Below, one piece after another: positions 44,265-51,447 of a stretch of DNA of 64,000 nucleotides. Made by a program: the position numbers and the translations under genes. Origin of the DNA: Sulfurospirillum deleyianum DSM 6946 (GTDB lineage Bacteria > Campylobacterota > Campylobacteria > Campylobacterales > Sulfurospirillaceae); NCBI RefSeq assembly GCF_000024885.1, contig NC_013512.1:682001-746000 (forward strand), in the 5' to 3' direction. The first letter of the stretch is position 1. Each line of letters starts with the position of its first letter. A model generated the notes under the pieces. That model did no database searches. It saw only the letters and a program-made list of their open reading frames with translations, and was not told the DNA's origin.

Positions 44265-45100
44265 AAACATGGATTCTAACGCATCGGTTTACTCTGGCAA
44301 GACGTGTGGTGCAACTGAGCATTTTAGGGCTTTATATGGCTGCAAATGCGTATGGTTTTATGCTTCTAAGTGGAAATCTAAGCTCTTCATTGGTGATGGG
44401 GACGATTCCTCTAGCGGATCCGTTTGCGGTACTTCAAATGTTCGCAGCAGGGGCGCTTGTGGGAATGGATGTGCTTTTAGGAGCGCTGATTATCTTACTT
44501 TTTTATATGGTTGTAGGCGGTCGTGCGTTTTGCTCATGGGTTTGTCCTATGAATCTCGTGACCGATGCGGCAAATTGGACACGAAAGTTTTTTCTCTTAG
44601 ATCGTGCGGTTGAGCGCAAAATCTGGTTGAGTCGTAATGTACGCTACTGGGTTTTAGGTCTTAGTATTATTCTTTCGTTGACAATGGGTGTTGCAGCATT
44701 TGAAATGCTTAGCCCTATTGGTATGTTGCATCGAGGATTGATTTTTGGTATGGGCATGGGTGGCGCAGCCTTATTGTGTATCTTTTTGTTTGATTTATTT
44801 GCGGTTAAACATGGCTGGTGCGGACATATTTGTCCTTTGGGAGGATTTTACTCTCTGGTTGGGCGCTTGAGTTTGGTACGTGTTAAACACGACCATACAG
44901 TATGTACTTCATGTATGAAATGTAAAGAAGTATGTCCTGAGAAGCATGTATTGGGCATTGTTTCAAAAAGCAGTGGAACGATTGTTTCAGGAGAGTGTAC
45001 CAACTGTGGCAGATGTGTTGAGGTGTGTGAGAGTCATGCGCTCTTTTTTGGTGTAAGAAATTACATTAACACAAATGTAGGAGAAAAGAATGATGAGTAG
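44261..45100 (+). CDS. napH: NapH, membrane quinol oxidase subunit
   Basis: 279 residues with four membrane helices, the two CxxxCP motifs of the NapH/NosR/RdxA group (CSWVCPMN near 90 and CGHICPLG near 187), and two C-terminal cytoplasmic [4Fe-4S] motifs (CTSCMKCKEVCP and CTNCGRCVEVCE). It oxidises menaquinol together with NapG and replaces NapC, which is absent, as is usual in this phylum. Overlaps napB by eleven bases. Confidence 0.95.
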   Translation: MKTWILTHRFTLARRVVQLSILGLYMAANAYGFMLLSGNLSSSLVMGTIPLADPFAVLQMFAAGALVGMDVLLGALIILLFYMVVGGRAFCSWVCPMNLVTDAANWTRKFFLLDRAVERKIWLSRNVRYWVLGLSIILSLTMGVAAFEMLSPIGMLHRGLIFGMGMGGAALLCIFLFDLFAVKHGWCGHICPLGGFYSLVGRLSLVRVKHDHTVCTSCMKCKEVCPEKHVLGIVSKSSGTIVSGECTNCGRCVEVCESHALFFGVRNYINTNVGEKNDE

Positions 45101-45614
45101 AAAAACATTAATATTGGTCTCTTTATTAGGTGTCTTGGTGGCTTCAGGATGTGCGGCGTCTCAGTCGTACACAGAGGAAGAATTAGGGCTTAGAAAAGTG
45201 GATCTTTACAGTGAAAAAACAGTGGTAGCTGAATCAACAGCTTATTCAACCGTCGCAGCGGGTGAGTCAAAAGTATATGAGCGTGCTTTTGAGAATGCTC
45301 CTCCGATGATTCCTCATGATGTTGAGGGAATGCTTGAAATTAGTAAAGAAAATAACGCATGTATCGGTTGTCACCTTCCTGAAGTGGCGGAAGCCGTTAA
45401 AGCAACGCCAATTCCAAAATCGCATTTTTATGATATGCGAACTAAAAAAATGCTAGGCGAACTAAGTCAAGCACGTTTTAATTGTAACGCATGTCATGCG
45501 CCACAATCAAACAACCAGCCATTGGTTAAAAATGAGTTTTCACCAGAGTATCGCTCAAAAGAGGGTACTGCACGTTCTAACCTTCTTGATACCCTCAATG
45601 AAGGCGTGAAGTAG
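45090..45614 (+). CDS. napB: NapB, diheme cytochrome c subunit of nitrate reductase
   Basis: 174 residues with two heme motifs, CIGCH and CNACH, and the NapB core PPMIPHDVEGMLEISKENNACIGCHLPE. The signal ends LVASGCAAS, close to a lipobox, so the protein may be lipid-anchored, unusual for NapB. Starts at 45090 or 45093 follow GTAGGAGAAAAG. Transfers electrons to NapA. Confidence 0.95.
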   Translation: MMSRKTLILVSLLGVLVASGCAASQSYTEEELGLRKVDLYSEKTVVAESTAYSTVAAGESKVYERAFENAPPMIPHDVEGMLEISKENNACIGCHLPEVAEAVKATPIPKSHFYDMRTKKMLGELSQARFNCNACHAPQSNNQPLVKNEFSPEYRSKEGTARSNLLDTLNEGVK

Positions 45615-45616
45615 TC

Positions 45617-46132
45617 ATGCAAACTCGTGGCAGAAGAGAGGTTTTTACCTCTCTTTTTGGTAAGAAGGACGCAGAAAAAAATCAAGATAAGTTGTGTGTG
45701 CGTCCTCCTTACCACAAAGAGGGGGTTGATTTTTCAAAGGCATGTCTCTCGTGTCAAGGCAATCCGTGTGTAGGAGCCTGTGAAGAGGAGATTATGGTCT
45801 TAGATGCCACGAATGTTCCTTATCTTGATTTTAGTAAAGGGGGCTGTACCTTTTGCGAAGCGTGTGCAAATGCGTGTGAAGAGAACGTGCTTACTCTTAC
45901 ATGTAACGAGACAAAAGCGTTAGATGTAAAAGTAACCATTGACGTGTTAGCCTGCATGGCATGGCATCAAAGTTTGTGTCAAAGTTGCCTAGATGCGTGT
46001 GACGTACGTGCCATTACGTTTTTAGGACTTTTTCGTCCTCAAATAAATGCTACAATATGTAATGGATGTGGCATGTGCGTAAGCATTTGTCCAAGCAGTG
46101 CAATGCGTGTTTATACCAAGGAGGAGAGATGA
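45617..46132 (+). CDS. napF: NapF, cytoplasmic iron-sulfur protein
   Basis: 171 residues with ferredoxin-type Cys clusters: CLSCQGNPCVGAC, CTFCEACANACEENV, a partial CMAWHQSLCQSCLDAC and CNGCGMCVSICP. NapF acts in the cytoplasm, in maturation of NapA or in electron supply to it. A TTACATGTAA copy (45897) is read as Thr-Cys. Its stop overlaps the napL start. Confidence 0.9.
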   Translation: MQTRGRREVFTSLFGKKDAEKNQDKLCVRPPYHKEGVDFSKACLSCQGNPCVGACEEEIMVLDATNVPYLDFSKGGCTFCEACANACEENVLTLTCNETKALDVKVTIDVLACMAWHQSLCQSCLDACDVRAITFLGLFRPQINATICNGCGMCVSICPSSAMRVYTKEER

Positions 46133-47076
46133 AATACTTAATAAGCTTATGTGTTCTTATAGGAACACTTTTTGGCGCAGAAATTGTTCCATCGCATACG
46201 ATTGAAGCGAGTGGTATTGTGTATCAGATTGAAGTAAGGGGCTCAGAACTCTTAGCAGGAACGAGTGCGGGAAGCATTGATGTGTATAAACTAAGTGATG
46301 CGACGCTTCAAGAGAAGATACTTTTCCCTAAGATTAAAGATTTTACAGGTGATGAAGTTGCTCCTAAGATTTTTTCTGTTGATAAAATGGAACAGCGTTA
46401 TTTAGCAGTAGTTCAAGCAACCAGTGGCGCAAGGGAGTTGTATGTGGTCGAGGGTGGAAAACCACGAGTACTCATTGATGCTGCGGCTAATTTGATTATT
46501 TCAAAAGCAAAGTTTGTTGATAAAAATCGCATTTTGGTGGCACTTTTGAGTAATGAACTCATTTTATGGGATATTGCGAAAAATAAAGCTGTGTATCGAA
46601 CGCAACTCAATCCTTCTCATTTTAGTGATTTTGCACTCAATGAGAGTCGAAACATAGTGGCAAGTTCGTGTGAATCGGGTGAAATTACCATTAATGATGT
46701 GAATAGCGGTAAAATGATGAAGGTACTTAAAGGTGCAAATGTTGATAATGTTTACAAAGTAGATTTTAAACAAGATAAAATTTTGTGTGCGGGACAAGAT
46801 AGACGAGGGGTGATTTACACCTTAAGCGATGGTTCTCATATACGTTTTGATGCACCTTTTTTGATTTATGCAGGAGCCATTTCCCCTTCTCTTACGTATG
46901 CTGCTTTTGCGTTTAATCAGGAAAATGACATTGTGCTTTTCAATATGCCTACTCACAGCAAAACACATACGCTAAAAGGGCAAAAAAGTACACTCAATAC
47001 CATTTTATTTGCCTCAGAAAAAGAGCTTGTTAGCTCAAGCGATGATAAATTTATTATGATTTGGAGACTCCCATGA
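46129..47076 (+). CDS. napL: NapL, periplasmic beta-propeller protein
   Basis: The ATG at 46129 with AAGGAGGAG upstream is used; the frame opens earlier inside napF. 315 residues with a signal peptide (YLISLCVLIGTLFGA) and WD40-like repeats (GTSAGSIDVYKLSD, LILWDIAKNKAVYRTQL, SSDDKFIMIWRLP). NapL occurs in Campylobacterota nap operons. In Wolinella its loss lowers nitrate reductase activity, but its exact task is unknown. Confidence 0.88.
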   Translation: MKYLISLCVLIGTLFGAEIVPSHTIEASGIVYQIEVRGSELLAGTSAGSIDVYKLSDATLQEKILFPKIKDFTGDEVAPKIFSVDKMEQRYLAVVQATSGARELYVVEGGKPRVLIDAAANLIISKAKFVDKNRILVALLSNELILWDIAKNKAVYRTQLNPSHFSDFALNESRNIVASSCESGEITINDVNSGKMMKVLKGANVDNVYKVDFKQDKILCAGQDRRGVIYTLSDGSHIRFDAPFLIYAGAISPSLTYAAFAFNQENDIVLFNMPTHSKTHTLKGQKSTLNTILFASEKELVSSSDDKFIMIWRLP

Positions 47077-47426
47077 ATATATCGAGTATAGTAGTTCAAG
47101 CAAAACCTTTACATGTAAAAGCGTTGATTGATTTGTTTGACGCCAGTGACTTTTGTGATTATCATTTTAGCGATGAAAATACGGGAAAAATTGTTTTGAC
47201 CATTGAGGGTGAAAACATCGACGAAGAGATGCAAAAGCTCAAAAAGATAGAAGCTACACCGCATGTCATTAGCGCTACGATGATGATGGCATACAGTGAA
47301 GATGAACTTGATATTGAGCGAGAAAAGCTCCAAAATGCTGATGCTGTGCCTTCTGTTTTAAACGATGATAACGTCAAAATTGAAGATATTATCTACCGAG
47401 GTGACCTTAAAAAGAAGATACATTAA
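47073..47426 (+). CDS. napD: NapD, NapA signal-peptide chaperone
   Basis: The ATG at 47073 overlaps the napL stop (ATGA) and has GGAG upstream. 117 residues with the ferredoxin-like fold pattern of NapD: SSIVVQAKPLHVKALIDLFD, then GKIVLTIEGENIDEEMQKLKKIEATPHVISATMMMAY. It binds the NapA Tat signal during cofactor loading. The C-terminal tail is longer than in enteric NapD. A TTACATGTAA copy (47109) encodes Leu-His-Val. Confidence 0.9.
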   Translation: MNISSIVVQAKPLHVKALIDLFDASDFCDYHFSDENTGKIVLTIEGENIDEEMQKLKKIEATPHVISATMMMAYSEDELDIEREKLQNADAVPSVLNDDNVKIEDIIYRGDLKKKIH

Positions 47427-47470
47427 GCGCATAAGCGGTACAATACCTTTAAAAAATATAAAGGTATTGT

Positions 47471-48571
47471 ATGGGTTTAGGTGTTGGTATTGTAGGGCTT
47501 CCAAACGTTGGAAAGTCTACCACGTTTAATGCGCTCACCAAAGCGCAAAATGCAGAATCTGCGAATTATCCTTTTTGTACGATTGAACCAAATAAGGCGA
47601 TTGTGCCTGTTCCAGATGCACGACTTGACGAACTGGCTAAAATTGTCAATCCTGAGCGTATTCAGCACTCCACGGTTGATTTTGTGGACATTGCTGGTTT
47701 GGTTAAGGGTGCAAGTTCAGGCGAGGGTCTGGGCAATCAGTTTCTCTCAAACATTCGTGAAGTTGAAGTCATTTTACATATGGTGCGTTGTTTTGAGGAT
47801 GAAAACATTACCCACGTTGAAAACAGCATTAATCCCCTTCGTGATATTGAAATTATCGAGAGTGAGCTTATTTTTGCCGATGTGCAACAACTCGATAAAA
47901 AGCTCGACCGCCTCAAACGTCAGGCTAAACTTGAAAAAGGTGCGCAAGCCTTAGCGGAAGTTGCCACAGAACTTCGTGCGCACTTAGATGAAATCAAGCC
48001 TGTAAGCACGTTTGCTAGAAGAGACGATGAGAACTTTCAAGCTTTAGATAAAGAGCTACGTTTTCTCTCCAATAAAACCATTATTTATGGTGCCAATGTC
48101 GATGAAGCAGGACTTTTGGAAGAAAACGAACACGTCAAAGTCGTAAAAGCGCATGCTAAAGAAGTAGGGGCGGATGTCGTGGTATTGTGTGCCAAAGTCG
48201 AAGAGGAAATGGTCGCTTTAGAAGAGGAAGAGGCGGAAGAATTCTTAAGGGAGCTTGGCGTTAAAGAGTCTGGCTTAAAGCAGATTATTCGCTTAGCGTT
48301 TGAAAAACTAGGTCTGGCTTCGTACTTTACCGCAGGGGTTAAAGAGGTGCGTGCATGGACGATTGTCAAAGGTTGGAAAGCGCCCAAAGCGGCTTCTGTG
48401 ATTCACAATGATTTTGAAAAAGGCTTTATTCGAGCAGAAGTCATTGGCTATGATGATTTTATTGCCTATAAAGGTGAAGCAGGCTCAAAAGAGGCGGGTA
48501 AAATGCGCCTTGAGGGAAAAGATTACATTGTTCAAGATGGCGATGTAATGCACTTTAGATTTAACGTTTAA
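47471..48571 (+). CDS. ychF: YchF, ribosome-associated ATPase of the OBG family
   Basis: 366 residues. P-loop GLPNVGKST, switch motif DFVDIAGLVKGASSGEGLGNQFL and a NxxE motif (GANVDEAG) instead of the NKxD of G proteins, consistent with ATP preference. A coiled coil lies in the middle and a TGS domain at the C-terminus (VHFR-like VMHFRFNV). Housekeeping protein linked to translation and oxidative stress response. Confidence 0.96.
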   Translation: MGLGVGIVGLPNVGKSTTFNALTKAQNAESANYPFCTIEPNKAIVPVPDARLDELAKIVNPERIQHSTVDFVDIAGLVKGASSGEGLGNQFLSNIREVEVILHMVRCFEDENITHVENSINPLRDIEIIESELIFADVQQLDKKLDRLKRQAKLEKGAQALAEVATELRAHLDEIKPVSTFARRDDENFQALDKELRFLSNKTIIYGANVDEAGLLEENEHVKVVKAHAKEVGADVVVLCAKVEEEMVALEEEEAEEFLRELGVKESGLKQIIRLAFEKLGLASYFTAGVKEVRAWTIVKGWKAPKAASVIHNDFEKGFIRAEVIGYDDFIAYKGEAGSKEAGKMRLEGKDYIVQDGDVMHFRFNV

Positions 48572-48585
48572 TAACTGTTTGATGT

Positions 48586-48610
48586 TTACATGTAAAATCT
48601 TTACATGTAA
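48586..48610. repeat. Two tandem TTACATGTAA palindromes
   Basis: Copies at 48586-48595 and 48601-48610 are 15 bases apart, start to start, between ychF and the MORN-repeat gene. TTTACATGTAAAA is followed directly by TCTTTACATGTAAAC. No other pair in the window is this close. Confidence 0.9.
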
Positions 48611-48631
48611 ACTTTTTTTGGAGTTCGTGTA

Positions 48632-49198
48632 ATGAAATGGATACTAAGCCTTTTGTGTTCGGCGCTGATGCTTTTTGCTTCAGAGCGCTATTATGGCGTT
48701 GAAGATTTGGATGTCCGTGAGGATGGAACACTGCTTGAGACTCAAACCAAAAAACCTGCCAATGGTGTGGGACAATTTTTTTATGAGTCAGGTCAAGTGA
48801 AGAGTCAAACGCCTTTTAAAAATGGTCTGCGAGAAGGGTTGGGTAAAACCTACTACGAATCAGGGCATCTTCGTAGCGAAACCCCCTTCGTGAACGATAA
48901 AATAGAGGGATTGAAAAAAGAGTATTATGAATCGGGTGTGGTTCAAACAGAAATTCAGTTTAAAAATGATGAAGCCAACGGTCTAGCGAAATTTTACTAT
49001 CCCACAGGCGCCCTGCAAGGTGAAACCCCCTTCTCAAACAATAAAGCTAACGGTGTTGCAAAGCTTTACAGTCCTAGCGGAAAGCTCATGCGTACCATTG
49101 AGTTTAAAGAAGGTGAAGTGGTAAAAGGGCTTGATTATGATGCTAAAGGCAATCAAAAAGAGTTAAGCCGTGAAGCTTTGAGTGAAGCGACACGCTGA
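48632..49198 (+). CDS. Exported MORN/YwqK-type repeat protein
   Basis: 188 residues with a signal peptide (ILSLLCSALMLFA) and five to six repeats of about 23 residues with core YYESGxLxxxTPFKNxxxxGxxK (for example FYESGQVKSQTPFKNGLREG). This is the MORN_2 or YwqK-like repeat, which forms beta-hairpin solenoids. Such proteins are often surface or periplasmic; the function is not known. Confidence 0.85.
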   Translation: MKWILSLLCSALMLFASERYYGVEDLDVREDGTLLETQTKKPANGVGQFFYESGQVKSQTPFKNGLREGLGKTYYESGHLRSETPFVNDKIEGLKKEYYESGVVQTEIQFKNDEANGLAKFYYPTGALQGETPFSNNKANGVAKLYSPSGKLMRTIEFKEGEVVKGLDYDAKGNQKELSREALSEATR

Positions 49199-49211
49199 CT
49201 TCACTCTTTTT

Positions 49212-49958
49212 CTACTCTCCGCTTTCGCACTCCCCATAATACGCCATAATGCCATATTCAAGATTGAGGACGGTTTTAAAGCCCATGTGTTTTAAGATAC
49301 GTTGGCAATACGCACTTCTGCTTCCACTGTAACAGTACAAAATCAAAGGAATATTCTCTTCGCCACTCAGTTGAGAGAGGGCGTTGTGAAAACTGGTCGT
49401 CGGGATAAGCACATCCGTTCCTTTAATACGATTTCCAACCCACTCCATCCACTCTCTTGTATCCACAAGAAGAAAGTTCACACTTCCTTTTTCTCTGGCT
49501 TCTAGTAAGGCTTCTAGTTCATCACCATCAAGCTGTTCTTTTTTCATTAAGAGCGCACACTCTTCTTCACTGAGTCCTCGTGTATGGGTATGAGCAATCT
49601 CTTCGACACTCTCATTTTGAGCAAGTTTTTGAGCATATTCTGGGGTACAAAAAATGGTACAGTGACATGTGCCTTCTTGGGGAATCTCAACGCTCAGTGC
49701 AGGGGTACAGGGGCAGAGACGATTGCCTGCTTTAATTTGCTCCTCTTTGGTTGCTCCAATTACCATAAAACAGGGGCAGTAGCGTTTGCCGTAGATCAGT
49801 TTATTGCGGGTTAAGCCTTGTTGAATCGACTCTTTCACATCATCCAAAGGCGTGTAAGCAAAGCCAAATTGTGCACAGACTTTATCGGTAAAGGCTTCTG
49901 TTTTTTCGAGTTCTGCGATAAATTCAGGCGAATTCATATCTATTTTAGTTATCAACAC
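49212..49958 (-). CDS. Ferredoxin-thioredoxin-reductase catalytic domain fused to rhodanese
   Basis: 248 residues, GTG start after AAAAGGAATA. The N-terminal part (about 15-115) has CPC (near 60), CPC (near 82) and CHC (near 98), the signature of the [4Fe-4S] catalytic beta chain of ferredoxin:thioredoxin reductase. The C-terminal part (about 155-245) is a rhodanese domain with active-site CYSGSRSAYC. The fusion suggests that a cluster-based disulfide reductase works on a persulfide carried by the rhodanese, or passes electrons to it. Family parts are clear; the combined function is inference. Convergent with the MORN gene. Confidence 0.85.
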   Translation of the reverse strand: MLITKIDMNSPEFIAELEKTEAFTDKVCAQFGFAYTPLDDVKESIQQGLTRNKLIYGKRYCPCFMVIGATKEEQIKAGNRLCPCTPALSVEIPQEGTCHCTIFCTPEYAQKLAQNESVEEIAHTHTRGLSEEECALLMKKEQLDGDELEALLEAREKGSVNFLLVDTREWMEWVGNRIKGTDVLIPTTSFHNALSQLSGEENIPLILYCYSGSRSAYCQRILKHMGFKTVLNLEYGIMAYYGECESGE

Positions 49959-50024
49959 TATTCCTTTTAATTATTTTTTTATGGCGTATTATAGGAAGTT
50001 TGCATTGCAGAGAAATTAAAAAAA

Positions 50025-50042
50025 GGCTTTACATGTAAAGCC
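50025..50042. repeat. 18-base perfect palindrome containing TTACATGTAA
   Basis: GGCTTTACATGTAAAGCC, identical to the copy at 5374-5391, lies upstream of the FTR-rhodanese gene and about 140 bases before the porin at 50180. It is not followed by a T-run on the plus strand; on the minus strand it is followed by TTTTTTTAAT, giving a terminator-like end. Confidence 0.75.
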
Positions 50043-50116
50043 TTAAGAAAAATACTTTTTGGTATAAAATATTGATTAGGCAAAATCTTATGGATTATTT
50101 GAATAATATAAAAGTT

Positions 50117-50134
50117 TATACTTTTTTTACACTT
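50117..50134. promoter_or_regulatory. Direct-repeat operator upstream of porin
   Basis: TATACTT (50117-50123) and TACACTT (50128-50134) are spaced 11 bases apart, about 50 bases before the GTG of the porin. The same pair with the same spacing occurs at 54235-54252 in front of the cytochrome/TorA operon. OmpR-family regulators bind such direct repeats, and the regulator at 53478 is the natural candidate. Confidence 0.55.
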
Positions 50135-50179
50135 TTCTTTTAGTATTGTCACTGGAATCTAAATAAAAAGGGGTGGACA

Positions 50180-51334
50180 GTGACAACAACAAGAAGTTTC
50201 AGTTTATCAGTTTTGGTTGCATCATTAGTGTTAGGAACACAGGTATGGGGTGCCAACACATTAGCCGATGCGTTTAAAGAAGGCAAAGTAAACGGTACTA
50301 TCAAATCGATGTATCGAGATGCTGACATTTCAGGGCAAGAGAGTCGTGGATTTGCAATGGGTGGTGAATTAGGTTATGTTACGGGCAAATTATATGGTTT
50401 TGGTGCTGGGTTTACGTTCCAAACATCACATACATTAGGACTCAAAAACAATAATCTAGCAGAAGTCGATACGAGTGTTGCTACATCAAAAAGTGATTTG
50501 AGTGAGGCGTATCTTTCTTATACTTTTGATAAAACATTGATTAAAGTGGGTCGTCAATATATTGATACCCCACTTGTCTCAACCAGCACATCTCGTATGT
50601 ATAACGATATCATGGAAGGTGCGACAATTACGAACACTTCTTTATCTGATACAACGCTTATTTTAGGTGTTATTTCACAGTACCAGTATCGCTTTGGTGA
50701 TATGGAAAACTATGACAACAATATTTACACATTATATGCACGTAATAAATCTGTTAAAGGACTGGATATCACCCTTCAGGGTACGACTCAAGAGGATGAG
50801 AGGAGTTTATTGTTTGTAGATGGGGCATATATGTTTCCAATGAATTTTCCAATAACTATTGGTACACAGTATTTAGGTGATTATGCAGATATTGTTGGTG
50901 AAAAAGATTCATACCTCTATGGTTTTATGGTAGGAACAAAATTAGGTGGAATTAGTTTGTCAGCGTACTATAATAAAACAGCCAAAGATGGTGATGTAAC
51001 ATATGGTTATGGTCAGGGAACAGATTGGACTTACAACAGTGTTCAATGGTTGTCAGGATATACAGCAGGTACAGAATCCTATCAAGCGAAACTTTCTTAT
51101 GACTTTGAACACGTTGGTATTAAAGGCTTAAGTGCTTTGACACGTTATGCTATTTTTAATAACTCTGTGGATGCTGGCAATGATGCCAAAGAGTGGGATA
51201 TAGATGTAAAATATAAATTTTCAGGTGCTATGAAAGGGTTTGAGACACGTCTTCGTTATGCTGATATCAGCTATAATCAATTAGGTAAACCTAATGAGCA
51301 TGATTTTAGATTTATAGCAAATTATAATTTCTAG
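50180..51334 (+). CDS. OprD-type porin of the TorA-like locus
   Basis: 384 residues, GTG start after AAAAGGGG. A signal peptide (SLSVLVASLVLGTQVWG) is followed by NTLADAFKEGKVNGTIKSMYRDAD, a clear paralogue of the porin at 30521, and ends DFRFIANYNF. It lies before a kinase-regulator pair and shares a putative operator with the TorA-like operon, so it may admit that system's substrate through the outer membrane. Confidence 0.87.
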   Translation: MTTTRSFSLSVLVASLVLGTQVWGANTLADAFKEGKVNGTIKSMYRDADISGQESRGFAMGGELGYVTGKLYGFGAGFTFQTSHTLGLKNNNLAEVDTSVATSKSDLSEAYLSYTFDKTLIKVGRQYIDTPLVSTSTSRMYNDIMEGATITNTSLSDTTLILGVISQYQYRFGDMENYDNNIYTLYARNKSVKGLDITLQGTTQEDERSLLFVDGAYMFPMNFPITIGTQYLGDYADIVGEKDSYLYGFMVGTKLGGISLSAYYNKTAKDGDVTYGYGQGTDWTYNSVQWLSGYTAGTESYQAKLSYDFEHVGIKGLSALTRYAIFNNSVDAGNDAKEWDIDVKYKFSGAMKGFETRLRYADISYNQLGKPNEHDFRFIANYNF

Positions 51335-51340
51335 TTTTTA

Positions 51341-51376
51341 TGATAAATCAAGAAGTTATAGCTTCTTGATTTATCA
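51341..51376. terminator. Strong hairpin after porin
   Basis: TGATAAATCAAGAAG (51341-51355) pairs perfectly with CTTCTTGATTTATCA (51362-51376) over the loop TTATAG, seven bases after the porin stop. No T-run follows, but a 15-base stem should end or protect the transcript. Confidence 0.8.
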
Positions 51377-51447
51377 ATGAAGATAAGACCAAAAAATAAA
51401 TGCGTTATAATGTTTTGCCGAATTATATTTTAATATTAAGCTAATAC

